This document shows, piece by piece, positions 43,510 to 51,759 of a stretch of 64,000 bases of DNA. Made by a program: the position numbers and the translations under genes. The stretch is from Klebsiella pneumoniae (GTDB lineage Bacteria > Myxococcota_A > UBA796 > SXON01): positions 1 to 64,000 of the forward strand of contig CAMAWH010000026.1 of assembly GCA_945861635.1 (NCBI GenBank). Direction: 5' to 3'. The notes under the pieces were generated by a model. It was given only the letters and a program-made list of their open reading frames with translations. It was not told the origin of the DNA and did no database searches. The stretch's first letter is position 1, and the number at the start of each line of letters is the position of its first letter.

Positions 43510-45162
43510 TCATCCGGCGCCGCCCACGCCCGCCTCCACGCGCCGGACCAGTTCCTCCGCCGTGATCTCGCCGCGACCGAACGCTTCATATGCCTCGGCA
43601 ATCGCAAGCAAACGCTCGCGGGACTGCGCGCGTGCGGCGTGCAGAGTCGCGACGGCTTGATCGATCGCCCGGCGTGCGCTGGGTCCCGGGTCAGGGAGTC
43701 GCATCGACGCGATGTCGGAGATGCGAGCGCGTGGCCGTGTCTGACCGGATGTCACCGCCAACTGCGCTCGCGCAAAGCTTGAGCGCAATGCGACGAGCAG
43801 AAAGTCCGCCTCCGAAGCTGCGCGCAGGCGCACCCATTCGCCGCTTCCGGCCATTGCACGGGGCAGATCGGCGCGCGGAAGCGCGGCCCGAACCACGTTG
43901 TTGAGCGCCGGCCGCATCCGCCCGAACAGGATTTCGCCCGCGGTGATCTCGGCCAGACCGGCGGCTTCCCGGACATCCGCGTCCACCACCTCCCCCGTTT
44001 GCTTGTCCACGTGTGAGAACTCGATGACCGAGCGGCTCCCTTTCGTTTTGACCACCGTCTGCGGCAAAACCTTCGCGCGCTCCGCGAGGCGGAATGTGTC
44101 CACTGCGCTGGAGATGACGCTTCCTTCGAAGCACTCCTCTGGCAGCCAAATATGTGAAACAACACGACGCGCTCGTGGAAATTCACCTCCCCTCAGATGG
44201 AGTCGCAATGCGACGAGCTCGTCGGGCTCCGTGCGACGGTAGGTCTGTCGCCGCGTGTCAAATCCCGGCTGCGACACGATTGCCGCCAACATCGGCGACA
44301 TCGGCGCGGGCAACCGGCGTAATACGACGACACACGCGCGGGTTCCCGTCCCGCCGAAGGGATTGAAAATGCCCTCGGGCAGCGACACGACCGCCTCCCG
44401 AACGGCCAGCATCGCAAGCGAGTCACGCACGGCAGCCGTGCCGGGGTTGGTCAGAAACGAGTACGGAAGCACCGTCGCAAGCCGCCCTCCGGGCCGAACG
44501 CACGCGAGCGCCGCCTGCACGAACAGCACGTCACTCCCGACCCGCCCGCGCAACCCGTGCCGCGCGAGCACCTCAGGATCGTCGATCGATACGGAGAAGG
44601 GAGGGTTTGCCAGAACGACATCCCACCGATCTTCCGGGGGCGAGCGAAAGAAATCCGCAGTACGCACCGCCCGCGGATTCTGCCCATGCATGGCGAGGTT
44701 CAGACGCGCCAGAGTCGCCAGGTCGGGGTCAACCTCAATCCCATCGACGTCCGCGCCGCGGGCGAGCGCTGCGATGAGAAATCCGCCGCTCCCGCATGTG
44801 GGGTCCAACACTCGATCGCCCGCGCGGACGGACGCAAGGTCCGCCAGCAGCTCCACCAGCGGGCGCGGCGTGAAATATTGCCCACGTTCTCCCTTGAATA
44901 AATCGGTGAAGAATCGCTCGTAGGCCAGCCCGAACAGGTCGAGATCGGGCGCGAGCGGCAACTTGTCGAGTCGCGCGGCGGCAGGCGCGTCGGCGCCGTC
45001 CGGCCAGAGCTCGCGCGGCAAGCCAAGTCGGTCGGCAAGATGGCGTACAAGACCCACGAATGCCCGGCGTCCCGAGAGGCCGCACGCGCGCAATCGTTCC
45101 TCGGCCGCCCGCAGCTCGCCCGCGAAGCGCTCCGCCGGGTCACCGGGTGGCGAGCGGCTCAC
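43510..45162 (-). CDS. N6-adenine DNA methyltransferase with HsdS-like C-terminal segment
   Basis: 550 residues from GTG 45162. An HsdM-like region: QYFTPRPLVELL, SAM-binding DPTCGSGGFL, and catalytic NPPF (VVLANPPFSV), followed by SDVLFVQAALA and the INPFGGTGTRA segment, as in type I / type IIG gamma-class methylases. After about residue 340 comes an HsdS-like region with the motif ITAGEILFGRMRPALNNVVRA, the 'R.RP.LNK' type found in type I specificity subunits, and a helical C-terminus (ARAQSRERLLAIAEAYEA). So methylation and target recognition sit in one chain. No restriction endonuclease is next to it; it may be an orphan or regulatory methylase. Confidence 0.88.
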   Translation of the reverse strand: MSRSPPGDPAERFAGELRAAEERLRACGLSGRRAFVGLVRHLADRLGLPRELWPDGADAPAAARLDKLPLAPDLDLFGLAYERFFTDLFKGERGQYFTPRPLVELLADLASVRAGDRVLDPTCGSGGFLIAALARGADVDGIEVDPDLATLARLNLAMHGQNPRAVRTADFFRSPPEDRWDVVLANPPFSVSIDDPEVLARHGLRGRVGSDVLFVQAALACVRPGGRLATVLPYSFLTNPGTAAVRDSLAMLAVREAVVSLPEGIFNPFGGTGTRACVVVLRRLPAPMSPMLAAIVSQPGFDTRRQTYRRTEPDELVALRLHLRGGEFPRARRVVSHIWLPEECFEGSVISSAVDTFRLAERAKVLPQTVVKTKGSRSVIEFSHVDKQTGEVVDADVREAAGLAEITAGEILFGRMRPALNNVVRAALPRADLPRAMAGSGEWVRLRAASEADFLLVALRSSFARAQLAVTSGQTRPRARISDIASMRLPDPGPSARRAIDQAVATLHAARAQSRERLLAIAEAYEAFGRGEITAEELVRRVEAGVGGAG

Positions 45163-45168
45163 GTCCGG

Positions 45169-46218
45169 TCAGGCCGAAAAGGGAAGGTCACTCACCACCG
45201 CCCCAACAGACCGCCCGGCGGCGTGCACCTCGACCTCCAGCCCCGGGTGCCAGGCCGGTTTGCGCAGGACGGCCAAAACGCGCGTCACCCCACCGACCCG
45301 TGCGCCAGATCGGGCAACGCCAACGACATCTGCACCGAGCCGAACCTCGGCTTCGAGCGGTGGAATCGCGTCCTCGCGCATGGTGAGGCCCCAGATCTTC
45401 TTCGCCACTTGCCCCATGACGTCGATGCGATTGATCACTTCCTGACCGATGTAACAACCCTTGTCAAAGCTGCAGCATTCTTCGACCAGCCGCATCTCGT
45501 GGACCAACGCGCGCTCTCCCATGTCGACGGGCCAGCGGACCCGACCGGCTGCGATCCGGGTTGCTTCTTGCGCCGAAAATCCGACCACGCGCGCGCCCGC
45601 GCCTCGCAACGCTTCCCACAAGGTGACCGCCTCCGCAACCGGGGCAACCACGTCGTACCCGCCCCCGCCGAACCGTTCCTTCCTTGCGACGAAAAATTCG
45701 CCGGCAACGGCGCACCCCGCTGCGGGGGCCGGCAGTCCCGCCGCCACCAAAATCGCCGCCGCGTTCGGGCCCGCAAGCGCCAAAACCGTCCGTTCCTGAC
45801 TGCAATCGGTCAACTCCACATCGTCGAAGATGATGAACTTCCCATAGCGCTCGACAAATGCTTCTGCCGTCACGCCGTCGAGCACGACCATGAAGTGCTC
45901 AGGCTCGATACACCAGACGTCAAGCATGCCTTGCATGCGACCCTTCTCGTCCGTCATCGCCGAGCGATTTCGCCCGCCGGGTGCGAGCGCGCGGGTGTTG
46001 TTGGTGAACATGCCGTTGGAAAACCGACGGGCGTCCGGGCCCACCAGCGTCAGGACGGCGCTACGGCCCAGATCGATCAGGCCGGCTTCCTGCCGGATGA
46101 CCCTCACCTCTTCTTCGACGCTCCCAAACTGCATCGGCACGATCCAACCGGCCTCTTCCCCGAATTCCGCCCCCGCGGCCACCAGTGCCGGGAAGATCGG
46201 CGTACGTGTCAGCGCCAT
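45169..46218 (-). CDS. ygfZ: YgfZ / GcvT-like folate-dependent protein
   Basis: 349 residues. The signature of the YgfZ family is clear: KGCYIGQEVINR with its conserved Cys, in a GcvT-like fold that binds tetrahydrofolate (DLGRSAVLTLVGPDARRFSNGMFTNN early). YgfZ helps assemble or repair some Fe-S cluster proteins such as MiaB. It begins at ATG 46218, overlapping the upstream stop by one base, and ends six bases before the methylase start. N-terminal GcvT-type regions such as EAGLIDLG and RVIRQE support the assignment over a true glycine-cleavage T protein, which lacks the KGC motif. Confidence 0.92.
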   Translation of the reverse strand: MALTRTPIFPALVAAGAEFGEEAGWIVPMQFGSVEEEVRVIRQEAGLIDLGRSAVLTLVGPDARRFSNGMFTNNTRALAPGGRNRSAMTDEKGRMQGMLDVWCIEPEHFMVVLDGVTAEAFVERYGKFIIFDDVELTDCSQERTVLALAGPNAAAILVAAGLPAPAAGCAVAGEFFVARKERFGGGGYDVVAPVAEAVTLWEALRGAGARVVGFSAQEATRIAAGRVRWPVDMGERALVHEMRLVEECCSFDKGCYIGQEVINRIDVMGQVAKKIWGLTMREDAIPPLEAEVRLGADVVGVARSGARVGGVTRVLAVLRKPAWHPGLEVEVHAAGRSVGAVVSDLPFSA

Positions 46219-46598
46219 CAGCCCCCCCGCTTCGGATCGGTAAACGGCGGCGGCGGCGGCATGGCCGTTGGATTGGCGGTGACGACGCGACCGGAAGCCG
46301 GCGCCGCCTCCGTGCCCGGGACGATGCTTTTCGTCACCCCCGGAATCGGAGGACCCGGTGGCTTGCGTACCTGCACGGTTTCCCCCTCATTCTGAGGCAC
46401 CTCGTCAAACCCCATGTGCGTGAGCCGCGCCTTGGTGGCCTGACCGCGCTCGGGGGATGGCGCGATGCCGACGACGTCCTCCGCCCGGGGCCGTTTGGGG
46501 CGAAACGCCAGTGCGCCGGCGCAAAGGAGCACAAGGAAAACCGCCAAACAGCAGCACGCGCACCCGAAACTCGGCATCAGGCTCGCGATCCAATCCAC
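46218..46598 (-). CDS. small single-pass membrane protein
   Basis: 126 residues from GTG 46598. A hydrophobic Cys-rich helix near the N-terminus (FGCACCCLAVFLVLLCAGALAF) is followed by a basic, Pro-rich soluble tail (RPKRPRAEDV … PPPPPFTDPKRGG). No family recognised. Coupled to ygfZ by a TGATG overlap; divergent from the next membrane protein with 55 bp between starts. Confidence 0.72.
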   Translation of the reverse strand: MDWIASLMPSFGCACCCLAVFLVLLCAGALAFRPKRPRAEDVVGIAPSPERGQATKARLTHMGFDEVPQNEGETVQVRKPPGPPIPGVTKSIVPGTEAAPASGRVVTANPTAMPPPPPFTDPKRGG

Positions 46599-46653
46599 AC
46601 TACCTCCGGCGCTCCGATGCGCCTATCGCGAGCGGGCGCGCTACGTCGGGCGA

Positions 46654-47232
46654 ATGCCACCAAACCTCCACGACGCCATCGACCCGGCCCTGCTCGGCGG
46701 ACACGGCCCCGCCCTCGTCGGGGGCATCCTGCTGCTCGGCTTCGGTGGCAAACTCTACCGAGCGGCGGTGCTATTACCGGGGATTCTTGCGGGCGTCTAT
46801 GCGGGCGTCTGGCTCCACGGTGCGTTGCACCTCGGCCTGACCGGCGGACTGTTGGCGATCGGCCTGCTGGCGCTGGGGGGCGCGATCGTTTGCCACCTCG
46901 TGGAGTCCATCGCGCTACCGACCGCGGGCGCCGTATTGTTCGCCGGTGCCGCGTGGTGGGCGTGGCCGTTTCTGGCCGGTGCGCCCCCGTTCTGGGCGCC
47001 ATTGGTCGGCGCGGCCGTGGGTGCCATCTGCTTTCGCTACATGTTTGATCGGCTCTTGAAGCCAGCAACGGCCGTCGCGGGCGCCTTCACCCTCGCGTGG
47101 GCAACGGGCCAGCTGGGAGAGCCGGCGGTAGTGGGCGGACTGGCCGTCGTCGGCACGATCGTCCAGGTGGTGTTGGACCGGGGGTCGGGCAATCCTGCGC
47201 CAGCGGTCAAGGCGGGAAGGAAGAAGAAGTGA
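46654..47232 (+). CDS. hypothetical multi-pass membrane protein
   Basis: 192 residues from ATG 46654. At least five hydrophobic segments with many Gly and Ala (LVGGILLLGFGGKLYRAAVLLPGILAGVYAGVWL, GGLLAIGLLALGGAIVCHLVESIALPTAGAVLFAGAAWWAWPF, LVGAAVGAICFRYM) and a Lys-rich C-terminal end (AVKAGRKKK). The pattern is like DUF4203-type (TMEM198-like) membrane proteins, without certainty. No operon partner. Confidence 0.7.
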   Translation: MPPNLHDAIDPALLGGHGPALVGGILLLGFGGKLYRAAVLLPGILAGVYAGVWLHGALHLGLTGGLLAIGLLALGGAIVCHLVESIALPTAGAVLFAGAAWWAWPFLAGAPPFWAPLVGAAVGAICFRYMFDRLLKPATAVAGAFTLAWATGQLGEPAVVGGLAVVGTIVQVVLDRGSGNPAPAVKAGRKKK

Positions 47233-47268
47233 GGAAGTACCGGCGATCAGCGGCGAAACGTCTCCGCC

Positions 47269-48450
47269 TCAGCCGCCAATCTTCCAACCTGCCTTGCCTT
47301 CATATTGACCAGTCCAGACGTCCTTGAGGCGGTCATCGTCTCCGAGGATGCGAAAGGTTACGGCCAGCGTGCGCCCTTCGATGGCGACGTTCCACCAGCC
47401 GATCACCGGGAAGGAATGCGCGTCATAGACTCCTTCAAAGCCCTTGTACGCACCGTCGGCCTTGGCGTGCTCCACCACGTTTTGTGAGAACTTCCGAGGC
47501 TCCGCCCACCGGTCGAATTCTCGCATGAGGGCAAGGTCGAAAATGGTCTCGATCTTCACGTCCTTGAGCTTGGCCCCTTCGGCATGGCCCCACCGCTGAA
47601 GGCTGGCAGCCGGGGCACCGGCATTTCCCGCGTTGACGTACAGTTCGCCGAATTTTCCCGTCGGCAGGAAAACTTCGTTCGTTCCACTGTGCCCCGCGAA
47701 GATCGCCTTTACGGCGCCCAGCTTTGTCGCGTCCTCGACCGCTTCGATGAGCTCTCCCGGGCCGCCGCCTTCGTTGCTGACCCCGCCAACCGCAAGGGTG
47801 ATGAACGGGTTGTGCATGAAGATGAGGACAGACTCATACGAACCGTCCATGGCCTTCGGGATCCACGCCATTTGCTCCTCCCACCGGGAGCCGAGCCGAG
47901 CGCGGTCACTATCCAGCACGATGAGTCGCCAGACGTGACCCTGGACGTCAACGTCAAACGCATACCAGCTCGCGACACGGTTGTACCCGATGTCCGCGCC
48001 TGCGCCGGGAAAGGCAGCGCCCCACCCGTTCAATCGCTCATCCCCGCCGCGGTCGTCGGCACCGGCGACCGGGACCGAGCGCACACGGACACGCCCCATT
48101 TCAGGCAGTTCGCTCCCCGACAGGACGAGGCCAAACGTCTTCGAAAACGACTTCCACTCTGCGGTGCTCGACGTGCGAACGAGGTTTCCCATGAAGATGG
48201 CGAAGCGGACACGCTCGGCCTGAATCTCGTCGGACAAGTCCGTCACGACCGCCGCCATTGCCCCGGGAACATCCGCCCGCCCGCGCGCCTGAGATTCACC
48301 GGGAAACGCTGGCCGCACATCACCAAGAACGGCGAATTGCAGGCTCTCCTTCCACTCCTTGATCTCCCCATCGTCCGCGTAGATGTCCTGCGTCGGCACC
48401 GCGCGAGGGTTCAGCCCCAGACAACCGACCAGAAGGAACAGCATGCTCAC
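47269..48450 (-). CDS. degenerate metallophosphoesterase-like lipoprotein
   Basis: 393 residues. GTG 48450 is chosen because GGAG lies five bases upstream. Signal MSMLFLLVGC (Cys10). The order of short motifs LGDVRP, MGNLVR, FMHNPF and AGHSGTNE follows the calcineurin-like phosphoesterase series (GD.H / GD..D / GNH / H / GH.H) but several metal-binding residues are replaced, notably the second His of the last motif. It may have lost catalysis, or bind rather than cut its ligand. Exported; divergent from the MopE gene. Confidence 0.78.
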   Translation of the reverse strand: MSMLFLLVGCLGLNPRAVPTQDIYADDGEIKEWKESLQFAVLGDVRPAFPGESQARGRADVPGAMAAVVTDLSDEIQAERVRFAIFMGNLVRTSSTAEWKSFSKTFGLVLSGSELPEMGRVRVRSVPVAGADDRGGDERLNGWGAAFPGAGADIGYNRVASWYAFDVDVQGHVWRLIVLDSDRARLGSRWEEQMAWIPKAMDGSYESVLIFMHNPFITLAVGGVSNEGGGPGELIEAVEDATKLGAVKAIFAGHSGTNEVFLPTGKFGELYVNAGNAGAPAASLQRWGHAEGAKLKDVKIETIFDLALMREFDRWAEPRKFSQNVVEHAKADGAYKGFEGVYDAHSFPVIGWWNVAIEGRTLAVTFRILGDDDRLKDVWTGQYEGKAGWKIGG

Positions 48451-48523
48451 GCGGTCTCCAAACGCGCGCGGAGTCTATCCCGGCGGTAGCGAGGGCGTAT
48501 CCGCGGCGCTAAGGTGCCGCGCA

Positions 48524-51500
48524 ATGCGCACGCTCTCCTTCCTCCTTCCCGCCCTGCTCCCCACTCTCCTGCTTTGGGCGTGTACCGCCCCGGAATCCGG
48601 CACCGACAAGGCCGGGGACGACGGGGATGACGCGGCGCCCGATGTCGACGGTGACGGCCATTCGGGCGATGCGGATTGTGACGACGAGGACGCCACGGTG
48701 TACGCCGGCGCTCCCGAACTATGCGACGAGATCGACAACAACTGTGACGGCACGGTTGACGAGGACGCAACGGACGAGACCACCTACTACCCGGACGCCG
48801 ACGGTGACGGATTTGGGGATGAAACCGCGCGCACCGACGCGTGCGTTGCACCGGCGGGGTACGTCGATGTGGGGCTGGACTGCAATGACGTAGACGCGGC
48901 GTACCACCCGGGCGCCGCCGAGACGGATTGCGACGATCCGAACGACTACAATTGCGACGGCTCCACCGGATACGCCGATGCGGACGCCGACGGGTACCCG
49001 GCTTGTCAGGATTGCGCGGACAACGTGGCGGAAGTGAATCCGGCGGCGCTGGAATACTGCAACGAGATCGACGACAATTGCGACGGCACGACCGACGAAG
49101 GCACCGCGGTGGACGCCATCGTGTATTTCGCGGACGCCGATGACGACGGCTACGGTGACCCAACGGTGACCAGCACATTCTGCGACGACGAGCCGCTGTG
49201 GTCGTCGAATCCAGATGATTGTGATGACGCGGACAGCGCCGAATACCCCGGCGCCGACGAATATTGTGATGGAGACGATGACAATTGCAACGGGGTGACG
49301 GACGAAGCCACCGCTGTCGACGCCCCGCACTGGTACGCAGACGAAGACCTCGATGGCTACGGCAACGCGCTCAACTTTCAGCCCGCATGTGAGGCACCGG
49401 AAGGCTTCATCGCGAACGGGTCGGACTGTGATGACACTGACGCAACCGAGTACCCCGGCGCAACCGAATATTGCGATGGAGACGACGACAACTGTGACGG
49501 CGTGGACGACGAAGACTCGGCATTCGATGCGTCGACGTGGTGGGCCGACGCCGACGCCGACGCCTACGGCGACGCAACGTCCACGACGGTCGCCTGCTAC
49601 CTCCCCAGCGGCTACGCCGCGAATGCCACCGACTGCGATGACACGGACGACGGCGAATACCCGGGCGCCGATGAATATTGCGATGGGGACGATGACAATT
49701 GCGATGGCGTAACCGACGAGTCCACGGCGGTAGACGCAGACATCTGGTACCGCGACTCAGACTCCGACAACTACGGCAACCCGAGCGCATCGACCGCGAA
49801 CTGCAACCAGCCCTCCGGATATGTCGCGGACGGCACCGACTGTAACGACGCTGGCAGCTCGATTCACCCGGGTGCTACCGAGATAACCGGTGACGGCGTG
49901 GACCAAAACTGCGACACAACGGAGACCTGCTACGCCGACGCAGACGACGACGGATACCGTGCCTCGGGCGGCGGCACAGTCGCGAGCACCGACACCGATT
50001 GCGCGGACTCCGGTGAGGGCTCTACAGCGGACGGCTCGGGGGACTGTGACGAGACGACCTCCCGCATCAACCCGGGGGTCGAGGAGACGTGTAACGACAT
50101 CGATGATGACTGTGATGGAGACGTCGATTGGGCCCTTCGCGTGCCGGGCGATCGCGCCACGATCACGGCGGCCATCACCGCTGCGGCCGATTACGAAACC
50201 ATCTGTGTCGATCCAGGCACGTATGTGGAACTCATCGATTTCGGTGGCAAACTCATTACCATTCTCGGCATCAGCGGCTCCGGGAGCACGACGATAAGCG
50301 GCGGCGGCACCGGCCCCGTTGTCACCATCGACGGCGGGGAGGATGCTCAGGCCGTGCTCGACGGATTCACAATTACGAGCGGATCGAGCACGGTCGGCGC
50401 GGGCATGTACCTGTATGGGTCCAGCCCCACGCTTCAGAATCTTGTCGTGACGGGAAACACGTGCAGTTCGTCGACCACGAGTTGCTATGGCACGGGCATC
50501 TATTTGTCCTACGGAAGCCCAACCCTCGACAACGTGGAGATCACCGACAACACCCAATATGTGAGCGGCAGCTCCCCCTACAATTACGGTGCCGGCGTGT
50601 ACATGTCCGCCACGGATGCGTCATTCAACGACTGCCTGATCGACGGCAACTACCAATACGCGACGGGGACCTATCCGCAGAACGCGGGTGGCGGCGTGTA
50701 CGCACAGTCCACGGCAGCGACGTTCACCACCACGGACGTGACCAACAATTACCAGGTGGCCGTTCCCGTCGTAACGACGGCCGAGCCCTACGCGTCCGGG
50801 TACAATTCAGGCGCGGGAATGTACCTGTATTACAACTACACCGACCATCCGGTGCTCGACGACGTCCATATCGAAGACAATATCGCCAACCTTTCCGGGG
50901 GTTACAGCGGCAATATCTACGGCGTCGGCCTCTATTCGTATTACTACGCGAACCCGGCTATTTCCAACTCGACCATCGACGGAAACTATGCGTACGGATC
51001 CGGCACCTACAACTACGCCTACGGCGTCGGTGCCTACTTGTCCTATTACAACGACGGAAGTATCACCAACACGGAGATCACGGAGAATTACGCGACGACC
51101 AGCTACGGATACGGCGGTGGCGTGTATCTCAACTACTATGCCGACCCGGTCATGACCAACGTCATTATCGCGGGAAATACGCTTGGAAACGCGAGTACGG
51201 CGTACGTTGTCGGGGCGGGCATGGGAACCTCGCAATATTCCGTCCCGGTGATCACGAACTCGGCGATCGTAGGCAACACGGCTCGCGGAAACAGCTGTTA
51301 CGGCGCCGGAATCGGCATCGACTATTACGGTGGCCTTGACCTCCTCAACGTGGATGTCAGCGTCAACGTCCTGTCATGCACCTACGGGTATGGAGGTGGA
51401 ATCTCCGAATACAGCGCATCCTACGTCTCCACCATCGACATCGACTATACCAACTTCTACACGAACACGGCGCCCGAGTTCTACACCATCAGCTCGCCCA

Positions 51501-51691
51501 GCGGGTCGTCCGGAAACGTCGCGAAGAACCCACGGTACACGGACACCAGCTCCGCCGACGCTGCGCTTTGGGACCTCCGCCTTACGGCCACGTCCAACAT
51601 CCGCAACATCGGCGATACCACCATCCTCGATACCGATGGAACCCGCTCGGACATCGGCGCGTGGGGCGGGCCGGGCGCCGCATACTGGTAG
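48524..51691 (+). CDS. MopE-repeat / right-handed beta-helix lipoprotein (paralogue 1)
   Basis: 1055 residues from ATG 48524 (AAGGTG upstream); the frame to 48383 overlaps the divergent gene. Lipobox LLLWAC (about Cys21). Residues 35-540 are eight or nine MopE-type repeats of about 50 residues with DADGDGYGD, DCDD.D..YPGA.E.CDGDDDNCDG, i.e. Ca/Cu-binding loops and regular Cys pairs. The rest is a right-handed beta-helix beginning DRATITAAITAAADYETICVDPGTY, unusually rich in Tyr and Asn, and ends IGAWGGPGAAYW. Surface metal-binding or adhesin role is inferred. It is followed after 68 bp by a paralogue. Confidence 0.88.
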   Translation: MRTLSFLLPALLPTLLLWACTAPESGTDKAGDDGDDAAPDVDGDGHSGDADCDDEDATVYAGAPELCDEIDNNCDGTVDEDATDETTYYPDADGDGFGDETARTDACVAPAGYVDVGLDCNDVDAAYHPGAAETDCDDPNDYNCDGSTGYADADADGYPACQDCADNVAEVNPAALEYCNEIDDNCDGTTDEGTAVDAIVYFADADDDGYGDPTVTSTFCDDEPLWSSNPDDCDDADSAEYPGADEYCDGDDDNCNGVTDEATAVDAPHWYADEDLDGYGNALNFQPACEAPEGFIANGSDCDDTDATEYPGATEYCDGDDDNCDGVDDEDSAFDASTWWADADADAYGDATSTTVACYLPSGYAANATDCDDTDDGEYPGADEYCDGDDDNCDGVTDESTAVDADIWYRDSDSDNYGNPSASTANCNQPSGYVADGTDCNDAGSSIHPGATEITGDGVDQNCDTTETCYADADDDGYRASGGGTVASTDTDCADSGEGSTADGSGDCDETTSRINPGVEETCNDIDDDCDGDVDWALRVPGDRATITAAITAAADYETICVDPGTYVELIDFGGKLITILGISGSGSTTISGGGTGPVVTIDGGEDAQAVLDGFTITSGSSTVGAGMYLYGSSPTLQNLVVTGNTCSSSTTSCYGTGIYLSYGSPTLDNVEITDNTQYVSGSSPYNYGAGVYMSATDASFNDCLIDGNYQYATGTYPQNAGGGVYAQSTAATFTTTDVTNNYQVAVPVVTTAEPYASGYNSGAGMYLYYNYTDHPVLDDVHIEDNIANLSGGYSGNIYGVGLYSYYYANPAISNSTIDGNYAYGSGTYNYAYGVGAYLSYYNDGSITNTEITENYATTSYGYGGGVYLNYYADPVMTNVIIAGNTLGNASTAYVVGAGMGTSQYSVPVITNSAIVGNTARGNSCYGAGIGIDYYGGLDLLNVDVSVNVLSCTYGYGGGISEYSASYVSTIDIDYTNFYTNTAPEFYTISSPSGSSGNVAKNPRYTDTSSADAALWDLRLTATSNIRNIGDTTILDTDGTRSDIGAWGGPGAAYW

Positions 51692-51759
51692 TCAACGTCG
51701 AGCGCGCGCGAGACAAACTTCCGTCCGTGCTACCTTCCCGTTTTCGCGGAGTTCCCACC

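Noticed and set aside
45040..46395. 451-codon plus-strand ORF
   Set aside because: Antisense to ygfZ, which has the KGCYIGQE signature.
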